From Deltaproteobacteria bacterium (GTDB lineage Bacteria > Desulfobacterota > BSN033 > UBA1163), in assembly GCA_016875195.1 (NCBI GenBank), contig VGRY01000018.1:1-61031 (forward strand): a stretch of 61,031 bases of DNA, read 5' to 3'. The position numbers and the translations under genes were made by a program. The notes below the pieces were generated by a model that was not told the origin of the DNA, did not search any database, and was given only the letters and a program-made list of their open reading frames with translations. This document shows, in pieces, positions 1 through 8,167 of the stretch (position 1 is its first letter; every line of letters starts with the position of its first letter).

Positions 1-117
1 ATCACTGTACTATTGGTAGCCTTAGCTGCAAAACGCTCCGGACATGAAGATAAAATTCGTTTCGTTAAATCATTCATCCCTACCCTCTCCCGAGAGGCTT
101 CAAAAACAATTTCGTGA
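1..117 (+). CDS. C-terminal end of an unidentified protein (partial)
   Basis: An open frame runs from base 1 to a TGA at 115-117 and encodes the last 38 residues of a protein that begins outside the window. The tail ends in a charged helix-like stretch (KSFIPTLSREASKTIS) that vaguely recalls the end of IclR-type effector domains, but it is too short to assign. A hairpin with a T-run follows at 129-168, which fits a real gene end. Confidence 0.4.
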   Translation: MTVLLVALAAKRSGHEDKIRFVKSFIPTLSREASKTIS

Positions 118-128
118 AGCCCTATTTT

Positions 129-168
129 CCAAAGGGAGGTGAAAGGAATTCCCCCTTTGGTCTTTTTA
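129..168 (+). terminator. Rho-independent terminator
   Basis: CCAAAGGG at 129-136 pairs with CCCTTTGG at 153-160 and is followed directly by TCTTTTTA. It sits just after the partial gene at the left edge. A second short hairpin (CCCCGT/ACGGGG, 170-186) follows at once. Confidence 0.65.
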
Positions 169-367
169 TCCCCGTAGAAAACGGGGCAAAGGGGGACTAA
201 GGTCGTTGCGACTCGAAACCGGAGGGGATTTTATGATGATTCTTTTGATCCATTGACTCATATATCTCTTCTTTTCAAAAAGCTAAATTGATACCTTAAT
301 TTTAAAAATAGGGAAGTGTCCCTAATTTCAGACGAAGAATTGGGTGAGGGTGTGCGTAAAGTAATAC

Positions 368-396
368 TTGACATTTGTAAATGGATGTAATAAACA
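368..396 (+). promoter_or_regulatory. Sigma-70-type promoter of the first XRE-cupin gene
   Basis: TTGACA at 368-373, a 17-base spacer and TAAACA at 391-396 make a near-consensus promoter. Transcription would start near 403, only a few bases before the ATG at 410, and no Shine-Dalgarno sequence is visible, so the mRNA may be almost leaderless. The TTG at 368, which keeps the frame open upstream, is the -35 box and not a start codon. The promoter of the XRE-cupin gene at 44395 has the same -35, spacer length and -10. Confidence 0.6.
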
Positions 397-409
397 AGAA
401 ACAAACGTC

Positions 410-955
410 ATGAAGACCGTTGGCAATAAGTTGAAATCGCTTCGTGAAAAGGCCCAGCTTTCACTCCGCGAATTGGGAGAAAAGACTGGACTTTCTGCAA
501 GCTTCATATCCCAACTGGAACTCGGACAGGTATCCCCATCATTGGCCTCTCTGGAAAATCTTGCCATCGCTCTCAATATAAACATCACCCATTTTTTTGA
601 CGACCAGACCCGACCCGACACCATTGTAATGAGAAAGGGGGATAGAAGGAGGATCTTCAGTCAGGGGTCAAAGGCCATCATCCAGCCGCTGGCCTATGAA
701 ATCAGCAAGAAAAAGATTGAACCCTTTATGTTGGTTGTGGAGGCAGGTGGAATAAGTGGTGAACACCCCTATTCTTCCCGCCATGAAGAAGAATTCGGGA
801 TTGTCCTTCAGGGGAAGATAAGGTTTACCCTGGAAGAGAAGAAATATATTCTTGAAAACGGGGATAGTGTCTATTTTAATTCCACCAAACCGCATGGATG
901 GAAAAACATTGGAAAGAAAGAGGCGATCATCATCCTGGTTATTCCAGGGTTATGA
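410..955 (+). CDS. XRE-family regulator with C-terminal cupin domain
   Basis: A 181-residue DNA-binding regulator. Residues 5-62 form a Cro/C1-type helix-turn-helix (KSLREKAQLSLRELGEKTGL, then SFISQLELGQVSPS). The second half is a small cupin_2 barrel (GEHPYSSRHEEEFGIVLQG, then GDSVYFNSTKPHGW) that in this family senses a small ligand. The start is placed at ATG 410 because the upstream in-frame TTG lies in the promoter. It is the first of three regulators of this architecture here; the other two head catabolic islands. Its own target is unclear, since the next gene is a Pal-like lipoprotein 48 bases downstream. Acting as a repressor or activator of its own gene is inference. Confidence 0.85.
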   Translation: MKTVGNKLKSLREKAQLSLRELGEKTGLSASFISQLELGQVSPSLASLENLAIALNINITHFFDDQTRPDTIVMRKGDRRRIFSQGSKAIIQPLAYEISKKKIEPFMLVVEAGGISGEHPYSSRHEEEFGIVLQGKIRFTLEEKKYILENGDSVYFNSTKPHGWKNIGKKEAIIILVIPGL

Positions 956-1003
956 ACAAAGTTTAAAGGAAGAAAAAAATCAACTAATAAAAGGAGGTTT
1001 AAG

Positions 1004-1630
1004 ATGAACAGAAAAAGTCTATGGGTCATGGTCCTTATCCTTTGTTTCGGCCTTATCCTGATGGGTTGCCCGAAGAAAACAGTGGTGAAGGATGAGCCTT
1101 CAGCCAAGGCAGAGGCAGCAAGAATCGAGGCCGAACGGAAAGCCCAAGAACAGAAAGAGAGAGAAGCGAAGAGACAAGCGGAAGAAAAGGCAAAAGAGGA
1201 AGCAAGGTTAAGAGAAGAAGCAGCCAAAAGGGAACTGGAAAAAAGCCTCACAGCTAAGAAGACTCCTGGTATGGAGGGGGTCGTCTATGAGAGCAGTCTG
1301 CTCAAACCCATTTATTTCGACTATGACAAATACGATATCCGGCCTGTCGATGCGGAAACATTAAAAGGAAACGCTGCTTTTTTAAAGAAATATCCTACGA
1401 TTAAGATTCAGATCGAAGGTCACTGCGACGAGAGAGGAACCGATGAATATAATCTCGCCCTCGGAGAGAGAAGGGCAAGCAGCACTAAAAAGTACCTTAA
1501 CTCCCTCGGGATTGCACCGGATCGGGTCACCATTATCAGCTTCGGTGAAGAGAAACCCGTAGATTCAGCTCATAATGAAACGGCCTGGTCCAAAAACCGG
1601 AGAGCCCATCCGGTCATCACATCCAAATAA
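1004..1630 (+). CDS. pal: Peptidoglycan-associated lipoprotein (Pal/OmpA family)
   Basis: A 208-residue outer-membrane lipoprotein. The N-terminus is a type II signal peptide with lipobox LMGC at residues 19-22. Residues 30-85 are an Ala/Glu/Lys-rich, probably helical or coiled linker. Residues 100-208 are an OmpA-C domain with the typical peptidoglycan-binding motif GHCDERGTDEYN and the following GERRA. An AAAGGAGG ribosome site precedes ATG 1004. In Tol-Pal systems the protein ties the outer membrane to the cell wall, but no tol genes are nearby, so it may be a Pal paralogue. The Glu/Lys-rich linker is longer than in classical Pal. Confidence 0.85.
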   Translation: MNRKSLWVMVLILCFGLILMGCPKKTVVKDEPSAKAEAARIEAERKAQEQKEREAKRQAEEKAKEEARLREEAAKRELEKSLTAKKTPGMEGVVYESSLLKPIYFDYDKYDIRPVDAETLKGNAAFLKKYPTIKIQIEGHCDERGTDEYNLALGERRASSTKKYLNSLGIAPDRVTIISFGEEKPVDSAHNETAWSKNRRAHPVITSK

Positions 1631-1715
1631 GAAGGCGGAGTCTCTGCCAAGAGACCTGACCATTCTGATTTCGGAAAATCGACCCGGGATGTAACTGCCT
1701 TTTCCCCTATCTCTC

Positions 1716-1744
1716 AGTCCCCCATTCCAAAAGAATGGGGGACT
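1716..1744 (+). terminator. Strong hairpin downstream of pal
   Basis: AGTCCCCCATTC (1716-1727) and GAATGGGGGACT (1733-1744) form a perfect 12-bp stem with a 5-base loop. No T-run follows, so it may act as an mRNA 3'-end stabiliser or processing site and not as a classical terminator. Confidence 0.5.
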
Positions 1745-1843
1745 CCGCTATTTCCAATCTCCAATTTTAATCTAACAAATTGCTCCCGCCTTCCACAAAA
1801 ATAATTTGCTCATCGTTCCCAATTGATTTAAATTTAAGTTAGG

Positions 1844-1870
1844 AGCCCCGTCCACAGGGCGGGGCTTTAA
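1844..1870 (+). terminator. Rho-independent terminator
   Basis: AGCCCCG (1844-1850) pairs with CGGGGCT (1860-1866) and a short T/A tract follows. It would separate pal from the acyl-CoA synthetase gene. Confidence 0.55.
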
Positions 1871-1898
1871 AACCTAAATTCTTAAACCCAAAACCGAG

Positions 1899-1971
1899 AT
1901 CCCGAAACAAGTTCGGGATGACAAAAAGACAAGAACCAAACCCTCATGTCATGCTGAACTTGGTTCAGCAT
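1899..1971. repeat. Two short intergenic palindromes
   Basis: ATCCCGAA-acaag-TTCGGGAT (1899-1919) and ATGCTGAA-cttgg-TTCAGCAT (1951-1971) each form an 8-bp stem with a 5-base loop. They resemble dispersed repeats common in intergenic DNA of many environmental bacteria. Confidence 0.55.
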
Positions 1972-2083
1972 CTGTTTTACTTTTTTCTGTTTTCAGTAGA
2001 GGTATCTTTCATCCCTGTCCATAGGACGGGATTTTCAGATGCCCTTTTAATAAGTCACCCATCTTTAAATAGAAAGGGGTCTC

Positions 2084-3514
2084 ATGGATAAGAAACACAT
2101 AACACTGGATGCCATCTTTAAACCCGGGGCAGTTGCAGTCGTTGGCGCCTCGGACAATCCCGGTAAATTGGGATCTCATGTCATGAGGAGTTTGACTGAA
2201 GGGAAATACTCCGGAAGAATCTTTCCGGTTAATCCTGGAAGGGACGAAATTTTCGGAATTAAAACCTACCTTTCCCTGCTCAAGATTCCCGGGACCATTG
2301 ACCTGGCGATCATCGTCCTCCCAGCCGAGCAGGTGCCTAAAATCATCAACGAGTGCAACGAGAAGGGTGTGAGAGGAATCGTTCTCATCACTGCTGGCTT
2401 CAAAGAGATTGAAGACCAGAAAGGAGAAGCATTGCAAAAGGAGATCACCGACCTGGCAAACCGGTTCGGGATCAAGATCGTCGGGCCAAACACTTTCGGG
2501 ATCACCAACCTCCATCTTCCAATCAATGCTTCGTTTACTCCTGAGTTCTCTTTTATCCCTAAAGGGGGAATCAGTTTCGTCAGTCAGAGCGGCGGGATGT
2601 CCCATTTAATGGCTTTTTTAGCTATGAGAAGTCAGGTGGGGTTTAGTAAAGTCATCGGGTTGGGAAATCGTTGTAACCTGGACTTTGCTGAAATGGTGGA
2701 GTATCTGGAGGGGGATTCAGAGACCCAGGTGATCGCCATGTACCTCGAAGGAATAGATGATCCAAGGAGATTGGTGGAGTTCGCCAAAAGAGGAAACGGT
2801 AAAAAACCGATCGTTGCCTATAAGGTTGGAGTCTCTCAAACCAGTGATCAGGCTTCTCAATTCCACACAGGCTCCCTTGCAGGAAAACACGAGATATACG
2901 AAGCCGCTTTCAGGCAGGCAGGTATTCTAACAGTGAGGAGTTCCGAAGAGCTCCTCGATACGGCCAAGGCCTTAGCACTCTCTGTCCTCCCGAATGGAAA
3001 CAGGGTTGCTGTTCTGTCAGGCCAGGCCGGACCCGGGATGGCAGCCTGTGACGTATGCGAAATGGAAGGCTTGTCCATCCCTCGATTTTCTCCACAAACC
3101 CAGAGAGTAGTAGAAACTCTACTCCCGCCTCTCGCGATCAGAACGAACCCTGTGGATATGGGCCCTGCCTGGTATGACTCCGCTGCCATCAAAGGAACGG
3201 TAGAGGCCGTGCTGGGAGATGATCAGATCGATGCCATCCTATTCTGTATCATGTTCGCCTCAGCGAACAGGGCTGCTGTTGGAACCCTCGCAGAGTCCTT
3301 TCTTAGCATGACTAGAAAAAAACCGATTATCTGTTGTATCTCAGCGCCTGATGGAATCTGGAATCAAGAAGTTAAAAAGATCGAAGAGACAGGGATTCCA
3401 AACTACCCCACACCGGAGAGGGCTGCTAAAGCCCTCGCCAATCTTGTGAGGTATAAGATGATAAGTTCAAAGTTCAAATTTCAAAACCCAAATGCCAAAG
3501 GAATTTCAAATTAA
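2084..3514 (+). CDS. ADP-forming acyl-CoA synthetase, alpha-type subunit
   Basis: A 476-residue protein. Residues 10-140 form a CoA-binding Rossmann domain (VAVVGASDNPGKLG). Residues 150-450 form the two succinyl-CoA-ligase-like domains, including FHTGSLAG, which matches the phosphohistidine loop of ADP-forming acetyl-CoA synthetases. The ATP-grasp (beta) half is not fused and not in the window, so a partner encoded elsewhere is needed. The family converts acyl-CoA, ADP and phosphate to acid, CoA and ATP. The last 16 or so residues are translated from the start of an intergenic palindromic repeat, so the C-terminus appears extended by repeat DNA. It could serve acyl-CoA made by the nearby islands, which is inference. 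Confidence 0.82.
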   Translation: MDKKHITLDAIFKPGAVAVVGASDNPGKLGSHVMRSLTEGKYSGRIFPVNPGRDEIFGIKTYLSLLKIPGTIDLAIIVLPAEQVPKIINECNEKGVRGIVLITAGFKEIEDQKGEALQKEITDLANRFGIKIVGPNTFGITNLHLPINASFTPEFSFIPKGGISFVSQSGGMSHLMAFLAMRSQVGFSKVIGLGNRCNLDFAEMVEYLEGDSETQVIAMYLEGIDDPRRLVEFAKRGNGKKPIVAYKVGVSQTSDQASQFHTGSLAGKHEIYEAAFRQAGILTVRSSEELLDTAKALALSVLPNGNRVAVLSGQAGPGMAACDVCEMEGLSIPRFSPQTQRVVETLLPPLAIRTNPVDMGPAWYDSAAIKGTVEAVLGDDQIDAILFCIMFASANRAAVGTLAESFLSMTRKKPIICCISAPDGIWNQEVKKIEETGIPNYPTPERAAKALANLVRYKMISSKFKFQNPNAKGISN

Positions 3515-3598
3515 AAAACATAATATTTCTTCCTTGATTCAATTTAGCATTTGAGCTTAGGATTTCCTTTGACATTCGAACTTTGACATTTGGCAATT
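3466..3598. repeat. Imperfect inverted repeat overlapping a gene end
   Basis: A left arm rich in TTCAAA and CCAAATGCCAAAGG (from about 3466) is mirrored by CCTTTGACATTCGAACTTTG and neighbours up to about 3598. The left arm supplies the last codons of the acyl-CoA synthetase gene. Similar A/T-rich imperfect palindromes fill the gaps near 30300, 36010-36180 and 45940-46050. Confidence 0.5.
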
Positions 3599-3609
3599 CG
3601 ATTAAGCAG

Positions 3610-4029
3610 ATGGGCTTCTTTAACTCACTTTCCATTCGAATCACTCTGGCGCTCATCGGAGGAATCCTCTATGGACTCCTCACCCACGCTTTAGTTCTAA
3701 CTTTGGATTTACCTCCTCAGGCTGCCATCGGTGCGGTTCTCTTCGTCTTCCTCCTTTACCTCAGCTCAAGGCTCCTCATCCTCTTCTCAGGGATTGATAC
3801 TCCCTATTATTCAAGAGAACGAAAGGGTTTACCATACGAAAACACTGCCTTTTACCAAACCGCCCAATGGGTCGGCAAATTTTATCATTATCATGATTTG
3901 GTTCTTTTCTGTTTTCTGACTCTTGTATCCGTGCTTTTTCTGGCCTCCCTGCTAATGGATGGGTTAGGGAATAAACCTTTTGGAGAAACGATCCGAAATC
4001 TATGGGCTGCCCTGACTCTTCTCTTTTGA
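3610..4029 (+). CDS. Small integral membrane protein of unknown function
   Basis: A 139-residue protein with about three hydrophobic helices: residues 9-30, 35-52, and 98-118. A soluble loop between helices two and three contains GIDTPYYSRERKG and FYQTAQWVGKFYH. The frame is open from 3583, but the nine extra codons derive from the flanking inverted repeat, so ATG 3610 is preferred. The family is not recognised. It lies alone between the acyl-CoA synthetase and the island 1 regulator, on the same strand as both. Confidence 0.5.
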   Translation: MGFFNSLSIRITLALIGGILYGLLTHALVLTLDLPPQAAIGAVLFVFLLYLSSRLLILFSGIDTPYYSRERKGLPYENTAFYQTAQWVGKFYHYHDLVLFCFLTLVSVLFLASLLMDGLGNKPFGETIRNLWAALTLLF

Positions 4030-4039
4030 CTCACCCTGC

Positions 4040-4089
4040 GTCAACTTTTTTGTTGACATTTCCTTCCGTTTTGTTAAATATTAGTCAAC
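4040..4089 (+). promoter_or_regulatory. Promoter and candidate operators of the island 1 regulator
   Basis: TTGACA (4053-4058), a 16-base spacer and TAAATA (4075-4080) form a sigma-70-type promoter. GTCAAC (4040-4045) and GTTGAC (4052-4057) make an inverted repeat over the -35 box, and another GTCAAC (4084-4089) lies just after the -10 box. Three copies of one half-site around the promoter suggest autoregulation by the XRE-cupin protein encoded at 4112. The role is inferred. Confidence 0.5.
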
Positions 4090-4111
4090 TTATTGATAAA
4101 TAGTTAATAAA

Positions 4112-4678
4112 ATGACCCGAAAAAAGTTTGCCAAAAAGATCCGGCAGATCCGGACAGAAAAATTACTGACTCAAGAATGGGTGGCATCGAGGACCGGATT
4201 TTCAAAGGCCTTTATTTCAAAGATTGAAAACGGCATCACCGCTCCTTCCATAGCGAGCCTTTCAAAAATCGCTGTGGCCTTAGGGGTGGGCATATCCACC
4301 CTATTTGATGGAAATACCGAAGAAAATGAAGATCTGGTTATCATAAGGCGAAACCAAAGGAAGGAAGTGGTGGGACCGGGGACAGACATTGGTTTTGCCT
4401 ATGAATCCCTGGCCTATAAAAAGAAAAATAAATCGATCGAGCCTTTTGTGATCAAATACCCTCCGGGCAGTCATGCCCAGAAACTCTTTGAACACGACGG
4501 TGAAGAGATGATTTTCATTCTCCAAGGGAAGATCAAATTCATCTATGGGGATAGAACCTATCTTCTCGGAGCAGGAGACACAGCCTACTTCAACCCGGCT
4601 ATCCCCCATCGGGGAGAAAGCGTCGGAAAGGAAGAAGGGATCGGCCTTTGTGTGTTGGTGCCCCCGAGCAAGAGATGA
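4112..4678 (+). CDS. XRE-cupin regulator heading catabolic island 1
   Basis: A 188-residue regulator: helix-turn-helix at residues 7-62 (RTEKLLTQEWVASRTGF, FISKIENGITAPS) and a cupin_2 domain at about 110-185 (HDGEEMIFILQGKIKF, GDTAYFNPAIPHRG). It is the first gene of a long rightward run. The E1 alpha gene begins within or just after its end, so regulator and enzymes are probably co-transcribed. Half-sites GTCAAC/GTTGAC around its promoter are candidate binding sites. Regulators of this type often respond to the substrate of the adjacent pathway; the ligand is unknown. Confidence 0.85.
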   Translation: MTRKKFAKKIRQIRTEKLLTQEWVASRTGFSKAFISKIENGITAPSIASLSKIAVALGVGISTLFDGNTEENEDLVIIRRNQRKEVVGPGTDIGFAYESLAYKKKNKSIEPFVIKYPPGSHAQKLFEHDGEEMIFILQGKIKFIYGDRTYLLGAGDTAYFNPAIPHRGESVGKEEGIGLCVLVPPSKR

Positions 4679-4689
4679 GAGGAGAAAAA

Positions 4690-5679
4690 TTGAAACCGGT
4701 AATCGACATGAAGAGCATTGGCCTGGAGATGCTGTTATCCCTCTATCGGAAGATGGTGACCATCCGTCAATTTGAGACCCTGGCAGGCGAGATGTTCGCC
4801 GCCGGAAAGATCCCCGGTTTTATTCATCTCTCCATCGGCCAGGAGGCATCCTCCGTCGGTGTTTGCTCCGTCCTCCGGCCAGATGATTACATCACGACCA
4901 CCCATCGAGGCCATGGCCATGTGATCGCAAAAGGAGGGGATCTGAAGAGGATGTTTGCGGAACTGATGGGGCGGAAGACAGGATATTGCAAGGGCAAGGG
5001 TGGATCCATGCATATCGCTGATTTTTCGATTGGGATTTTGGGAGCGAATGGGGTCGTGGCCGGCGGATTTCCCATTGCCGTTGGAGCAGGCCTTTCCATC
5101 AAACTCAGGAAAACGGATCAGGTGGCTGTCTGTTTTTTTGGCGATGGTGCGTCTAATCGTGGGACCTTCCACGAGGCTTTAAACATGGCCGCTATCTGGA
5201 ATCTTCCTATTTTATTCGTTTGTGAAAATAACTGCTATGCATCGACTACACGAACATCCTATGCCTGTTCGATCACTCATATTGCCACCCGGGCAAACGG
5301 CTATAACATCCCGGGACTGAGTGTGGACGGAAATGATATCTTGGCTGTACGCCAGGCCGCAGACGAAGCAATTGCTCGGGCTCGTCGAGGAGAAGGGCCT
5401 GCGTTGCTTGAGAATAAGACTTACCGCCGTCGCGGTCACTTTGAGGGTGATCCCCAAAAATATCGCACCCAAGAAGAGGTTGCAGAATGGGAACGTAAAA
5501 ATGATCCGCTATTCCGTTTTGCCGCTCTTCTGAGGAGGCGAAAGATTTTAACCAGTGAACTTGAAAATGAGATAAAGGAAAAGGTGGACTGTGAATTAAA
5601 AGAAGCAATCAAGTTCGCCGAAGAGAGTGAATTTCCAAAGCCCGAAGAGGCTCTCGACGACATGTTCATCAATCTGTAA
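4690..5679 (+). CDS. TPP-dependent dehydrogenase E1 alpha (acetoin/2-oxoacid type), copy 1
   Basis: Alpha subunit of a thiamine-diphosphate E1, 329 residues from the TTG at 4690, which has GGAG about six bases upstream; an ATG at 4675 overlapping the regulator stop is an alternative. The TPP motif is intact: GDG at residues 151-153 and CENN ending at 181. HRGHGH (72-77) and KGKGGSMH (101-108) are also typical. The length matches AcoA-type subunits better than long PDH E1 alpha. With the next gene it would decarboxylate a 2-oxoacid, or cleave an alpha-hydroxyketone, and load the acyl group on E2. The actual substrate cannot be told from sequence. Confidence 0.88.
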   Translation: MKPVIDMKSIGLEMLLSLYRKMVTIRQFETLAGEMFAAGKIPGFIHLSIGQEASSVGVCSVLRPDDYITTTHRGHGHVIAKGGDLKRMFAELMGRKTGYCKGKGGSMHIADFSIGILGANGVVAGGFPIAVGAGLSIKLRKTDQVAVCFFGDGASNRGTFHEALNMAAIWNLPILFVCENNCYASTTRTSYACSITHIATRANGYNIPGLSVDGNDILAVRQAADEAIARARRGEGPALLENKTYRRRGHFEGDPQKYRTQEEVAEWERKNDPLFRFAALLRRRKILTSELENEIKEKVDCELKEAIKFAEESEFPKPEEALDDMFINL

Positions 5680-5746
5680 TTGAATTGCTGATCCACGGAC
5701 GCACCCTGCGGGAGGCTAACCGACCACGATCAGAGGGGGGGAAACA

Positions 5747-6727
5747 ATGGCAGATAGAGTAATGAGCAGTTCTGCCGCTTTAGCAGAGGCCCTACAGGAA
5801 GAGATGTCTATAGATGAAACAATATTCATCATTGGTGAAGACCTGATCTCCCATGGAGGGATCTTCGGGCAATTTAAAAATCTGTCCGAGAAGTTTCCAG
5901 GACGGGTCATTGACACGCCCATTTCTGAAACCTGCATTATCGGAGCGGGCCTGGGTGCCGCTCTGACTGGCATGCGTCCATTGGTGGATATGCATTTCGC
6001 AGATTTCGTCACCTGCGCCATGGATGAAATTGCCAACCAAACTGCTAAGATACGGTATATGTTTGGCGGACAGGTCAAGGTCCCGTTAGTCATCTGGGCA
6101 CCCGACGGGGCGGGGTTGCGGGCAGCAGCCCACCATTCCCAATCGTTGGAGAGCTGGTTCGTTCACACTCCGGGAATAAAGGTGGTTGTCCCCAGCGAGC
6201 CTGCCGACGTAAAAGGCCTTACAAAGGCCGCGATCCGCGATGATGACCCTGTTATTTTCTTCCAGCACAAAAAGCTTTTTGCCAAGGAGGGCCCTGTGCC
6301 TGAGGGGGAACACATTGTGCCCCTGGGCAAGGCATCGGTGAAACGTTCAGGAGATCATGTCACCCTCATCACCTACGGTTCGGGTCTCTATATGTGCCTG
6401 GAGGCTTCCAACGAGCTCGCCAGGATGGGCATCGAAGCCGAGGTGATCGACCTCAGGACCTTGAAGCCTCTCGATTTCGACACCATCGCCCGATCAGTCA
6501 AAAAGACCAACCGGGCTGTCGTGGTTCATGAGGCATGTCTCTCCGGTGGGTTCGGAGCGGAGGTGGCCGCCAGAATCGGCTCAGAGCTCTTCGATGATCT
6601 CGACGCCCCCGTCATCCGTGTGGCAGCGAAGGATGTTCCCATGCCCTTTTCCCCAACCCTGGAGGACTTTGTTTTACCAAAGGTTGAAGATATCATCAAA
6701 GCCGTGCAACAGGTGACTTATCGTTAA
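5747..6727 (+). CDS. TPP-dependent dehydrogenase E1 beta, copy 1
   Basis: Beta subunit of 326 residues, partner of the preceding E1 alpha (68-base gap). It has the transketolase pyrimidine-binding domain in residues 4-175 (FIIGEDLISHGGIFG; DTPISETCIIGAGLGAA) and the transketolase C-terminal domain in about 195-315 (EVIDLRTLKPLD). A strong purine-rich ribosome site (GAGGGGGGGAAA) precedes ATG 5747. The alpha and beta subunits form the alpha2-beta2 E1 heterotetramer in the cytosol. E3 follows after 13 bases, so the genes are one operon. Confidence 0.88.
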   Translation: MADRVMSSSAALAEALQEEMSIDETIFIIGEDLISHGGIFGQFKNLSEKFPGRVIDTPISETCIIGAGLGAALTGMRPLVDMHFADFVTCAMDEIANQTAKIRYMFGGQVKVPLVIWAPDGAGLRAAAHHSQSLESWFVHTPGIKVVVPSEPADVKGLTKAAIRDDDPVIFFQHKKLFAKEGPVPEGEHIVPLGKASVKRSGDHVTLITYGSGLYMCLEASNELARMGIEAEVIDLRTLKPLDFDTIARSVKKTNRAVVVHEACLSGGFGAEVAARIGSELFDDLDAPVIRVAAKDVPMPFSPTLEDFVLPKVEDIIKAVQQVTYR

Positions 6728-6740
6728 AGGAGTATACCCA

Positions 6741-8153
6741 TTGCAAAACCAACCGAAGAACTTTGATGTGATCATTATTGGAAGTGGACCGGGCGGTTAT
6801 CTTCCAGCCATCTTCTCCGCTCAAAAAGGCCTGTCCGTGGCTGTGGTTGAAAAAGGGGAATGGGGTGGAACCTGTCTCAATCGGGGATGCATCCCAACAA
6901 AGGCCCTCTTGCAGGATGCCTCTCTTTGGGATGCTTTTAATAAAGCCGGATGGATAAGAGATAAAGGCGAAGTTATTTCTTTTTTTAAAAAGGCACTGGA
7001 AAAGAAGAACACAGCTGTCCAACAAGTCGTTTCGGGCCTGCGAAATCTTTTAAACCGTGACCGTATCATCGTTATCGAGGGAGAGGCCTCCTTCCACAAC
7101 CCCCGAACCATAGGTGTCAAGAGAGATGGAAAGGTTGTAGAACGATTGGAGTCGGGTCGGATCCTGATTGCAACCGGGGCAGTGCCAAAGGAATCGGAAC
7201 CCCTCAAAAGGGATGGCCAATGGGTGATAGGGAGTGACGAAGTCCTTTGTATGGAGGATCTTCCATCCACCCTTGCTATTATTGGAGGAGGGAGACGGGG
7301 ATTGGAGTTTGCCACCTTCTTCAATACATTTGGAGTAAACGTAATCCTCATCGAAAAAGAGAATCGCATCCTCCCGAGGATGGACCGGGAGGTTTCCATC
7401 CGGTGCAAGAGCCTGCTCGCAAAAAGAAAGGTGAAGGTCTGGACGGATTCAGAAGTGGTCTCAACGGAAGTCATGGAAAAAAATAAGTCCGTAGGCCTTA
7501 CGATGAGTCAAAGGGGAAAAAAAGAGAGAGTGGAGGTTGAAAAAGTATTGGTGGTGGCTGAGAGGCGTGGAAATATCGATTCTCTTGATTTAGAAAGGGC
7601 TTCTGTTTCTTTAAAAGATGGCTTCATCGGCGTGGACCTTCATATGAGGACATCGTCTCCAGGAGTCTATGCAGCAGGGGATGTCGTAGGAAAGGGGTTC
7701 TTTGCCCATAAGGCTTTCCATGAAGGGAAGATTGCTGTAGAGAATATGCTTGGAAGAGAAAGCCAGGTGGATTACCGGATGATCCCCAATTGCCTCTATG
7801 CTTATCCCGAGGCCTCTTCCATCGGTCTTACAGAGGAAGAGGCCATCCAGGAATATGGTGAAGTCAACATTGGCAAATTCCCATTCATGGCCTGTGGCCG
7901 ATCCATTGCAATGGGAAACCCGGAAGGTATGGTCAAAATCATCTCCGAAAAGAAATACGGTGAGATCCTCGGAGTCCACATCTTTGGCCCTTCGGCTACT
8001 GAATTGATCCATTTAGGGGCCATGGCCATGAAACATGAAATTGGAGCGGAAGAGATAAAAGAGATGATCTTTGCCCATCCCACCTTCTCAGAAGCCTTCT
8101 GGGAGGCTGCCCTCGATACCGATGGGGGAGCAATCCATATGATGAAAGGATAA
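6741..8153 (+). CDS. lpdA: Dihydrolipoamide dehydrogenase (E3), island 1
   Basis: A 470-residue FAD disulfide oxidoreductase that reoxidises dihydrolipoamide on E2 with NAD+. The start is a TTG at 6741 with AAAGGAG upstream. The FAD-binding GSGPGG lies at residues 14-19, and the redox pair is C45 and C50 in GGTCLNRGC. A second GGGRRG NAD-binding loop is at about 181-186. AAGDV is at about 311-315, and the C-terminal HPTFSE carries the catalytic His-Glu region. It sits between E1 beta and E2, so it is dedicated to this complex. A second E3 is encoded in island 2. Confidence 0.9.
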   Translation: MQNQPKNFDVIIIGSGPGGYLPAIFSAQKGLSVAVVEKGEWGGTCLNRGCIPTKALLQDASLWDAFNKAGWIRDKGEVISFFKKALEKKNTAVQQVVSGLRNLLNRDRIIVIEGEASFHNPRTIGVKRDGKVVERLESGRILIATGAVPKESEPLKRDGQWVIGSDEVLCMEDLPSTLAIIGGGRRGLEFATFFNTFGVNVILIEKENRILPRMDREVSIRCKSLLAKRKVKVWTDSEVVSTEVMEKNKSVGLTMSQRGKKERVEVEKVLVVAERRGNIDSLDLERASVSLKDGFIGVDLHMRTSSPGVYAAGDVVGKGFFAHKAFHEGKIAVENMLGRESQVDYRMIPNCLYAYPEASSIGLTEEEAIQEYGEVNIGKFPFMACGRSIAMGNPEGMVKIISEKKYGEILGVHIFGPSATELIHLGAMAMKHEIGAEEIKEMIFAHPTFSEAFWEAALDTDGGAIHMMKG

Positions 8154-8167
8154 TTCGGAGATCGACT

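Larger units (their letters stand above)
1631..2083. other. Intergenic region with four hairpins, no gene
   Basis: No coding signal was seen. The stretch carries a perfect 12-bp hairpin (1716-1744), a terminator (1844-1870) and two short palindromes (1899-1919 and 1951-1971). A ribosome site (AAAGGGG) for the next gene lies near 2073. Confidence 0.6.

Noticed and set aside
2009-2605. 198-codon minus-strand open frame
   Set aside because: Mostly antisense to the CoA-binding domain of the acyl-CoA synthetase; no independent support.
6821-7474. 217-codon minus-strand open frame
   Set aside because: Lies entirely antisense to the E3 gene; its translation is Arg/Ser-rich, low in complexity and without motifs.
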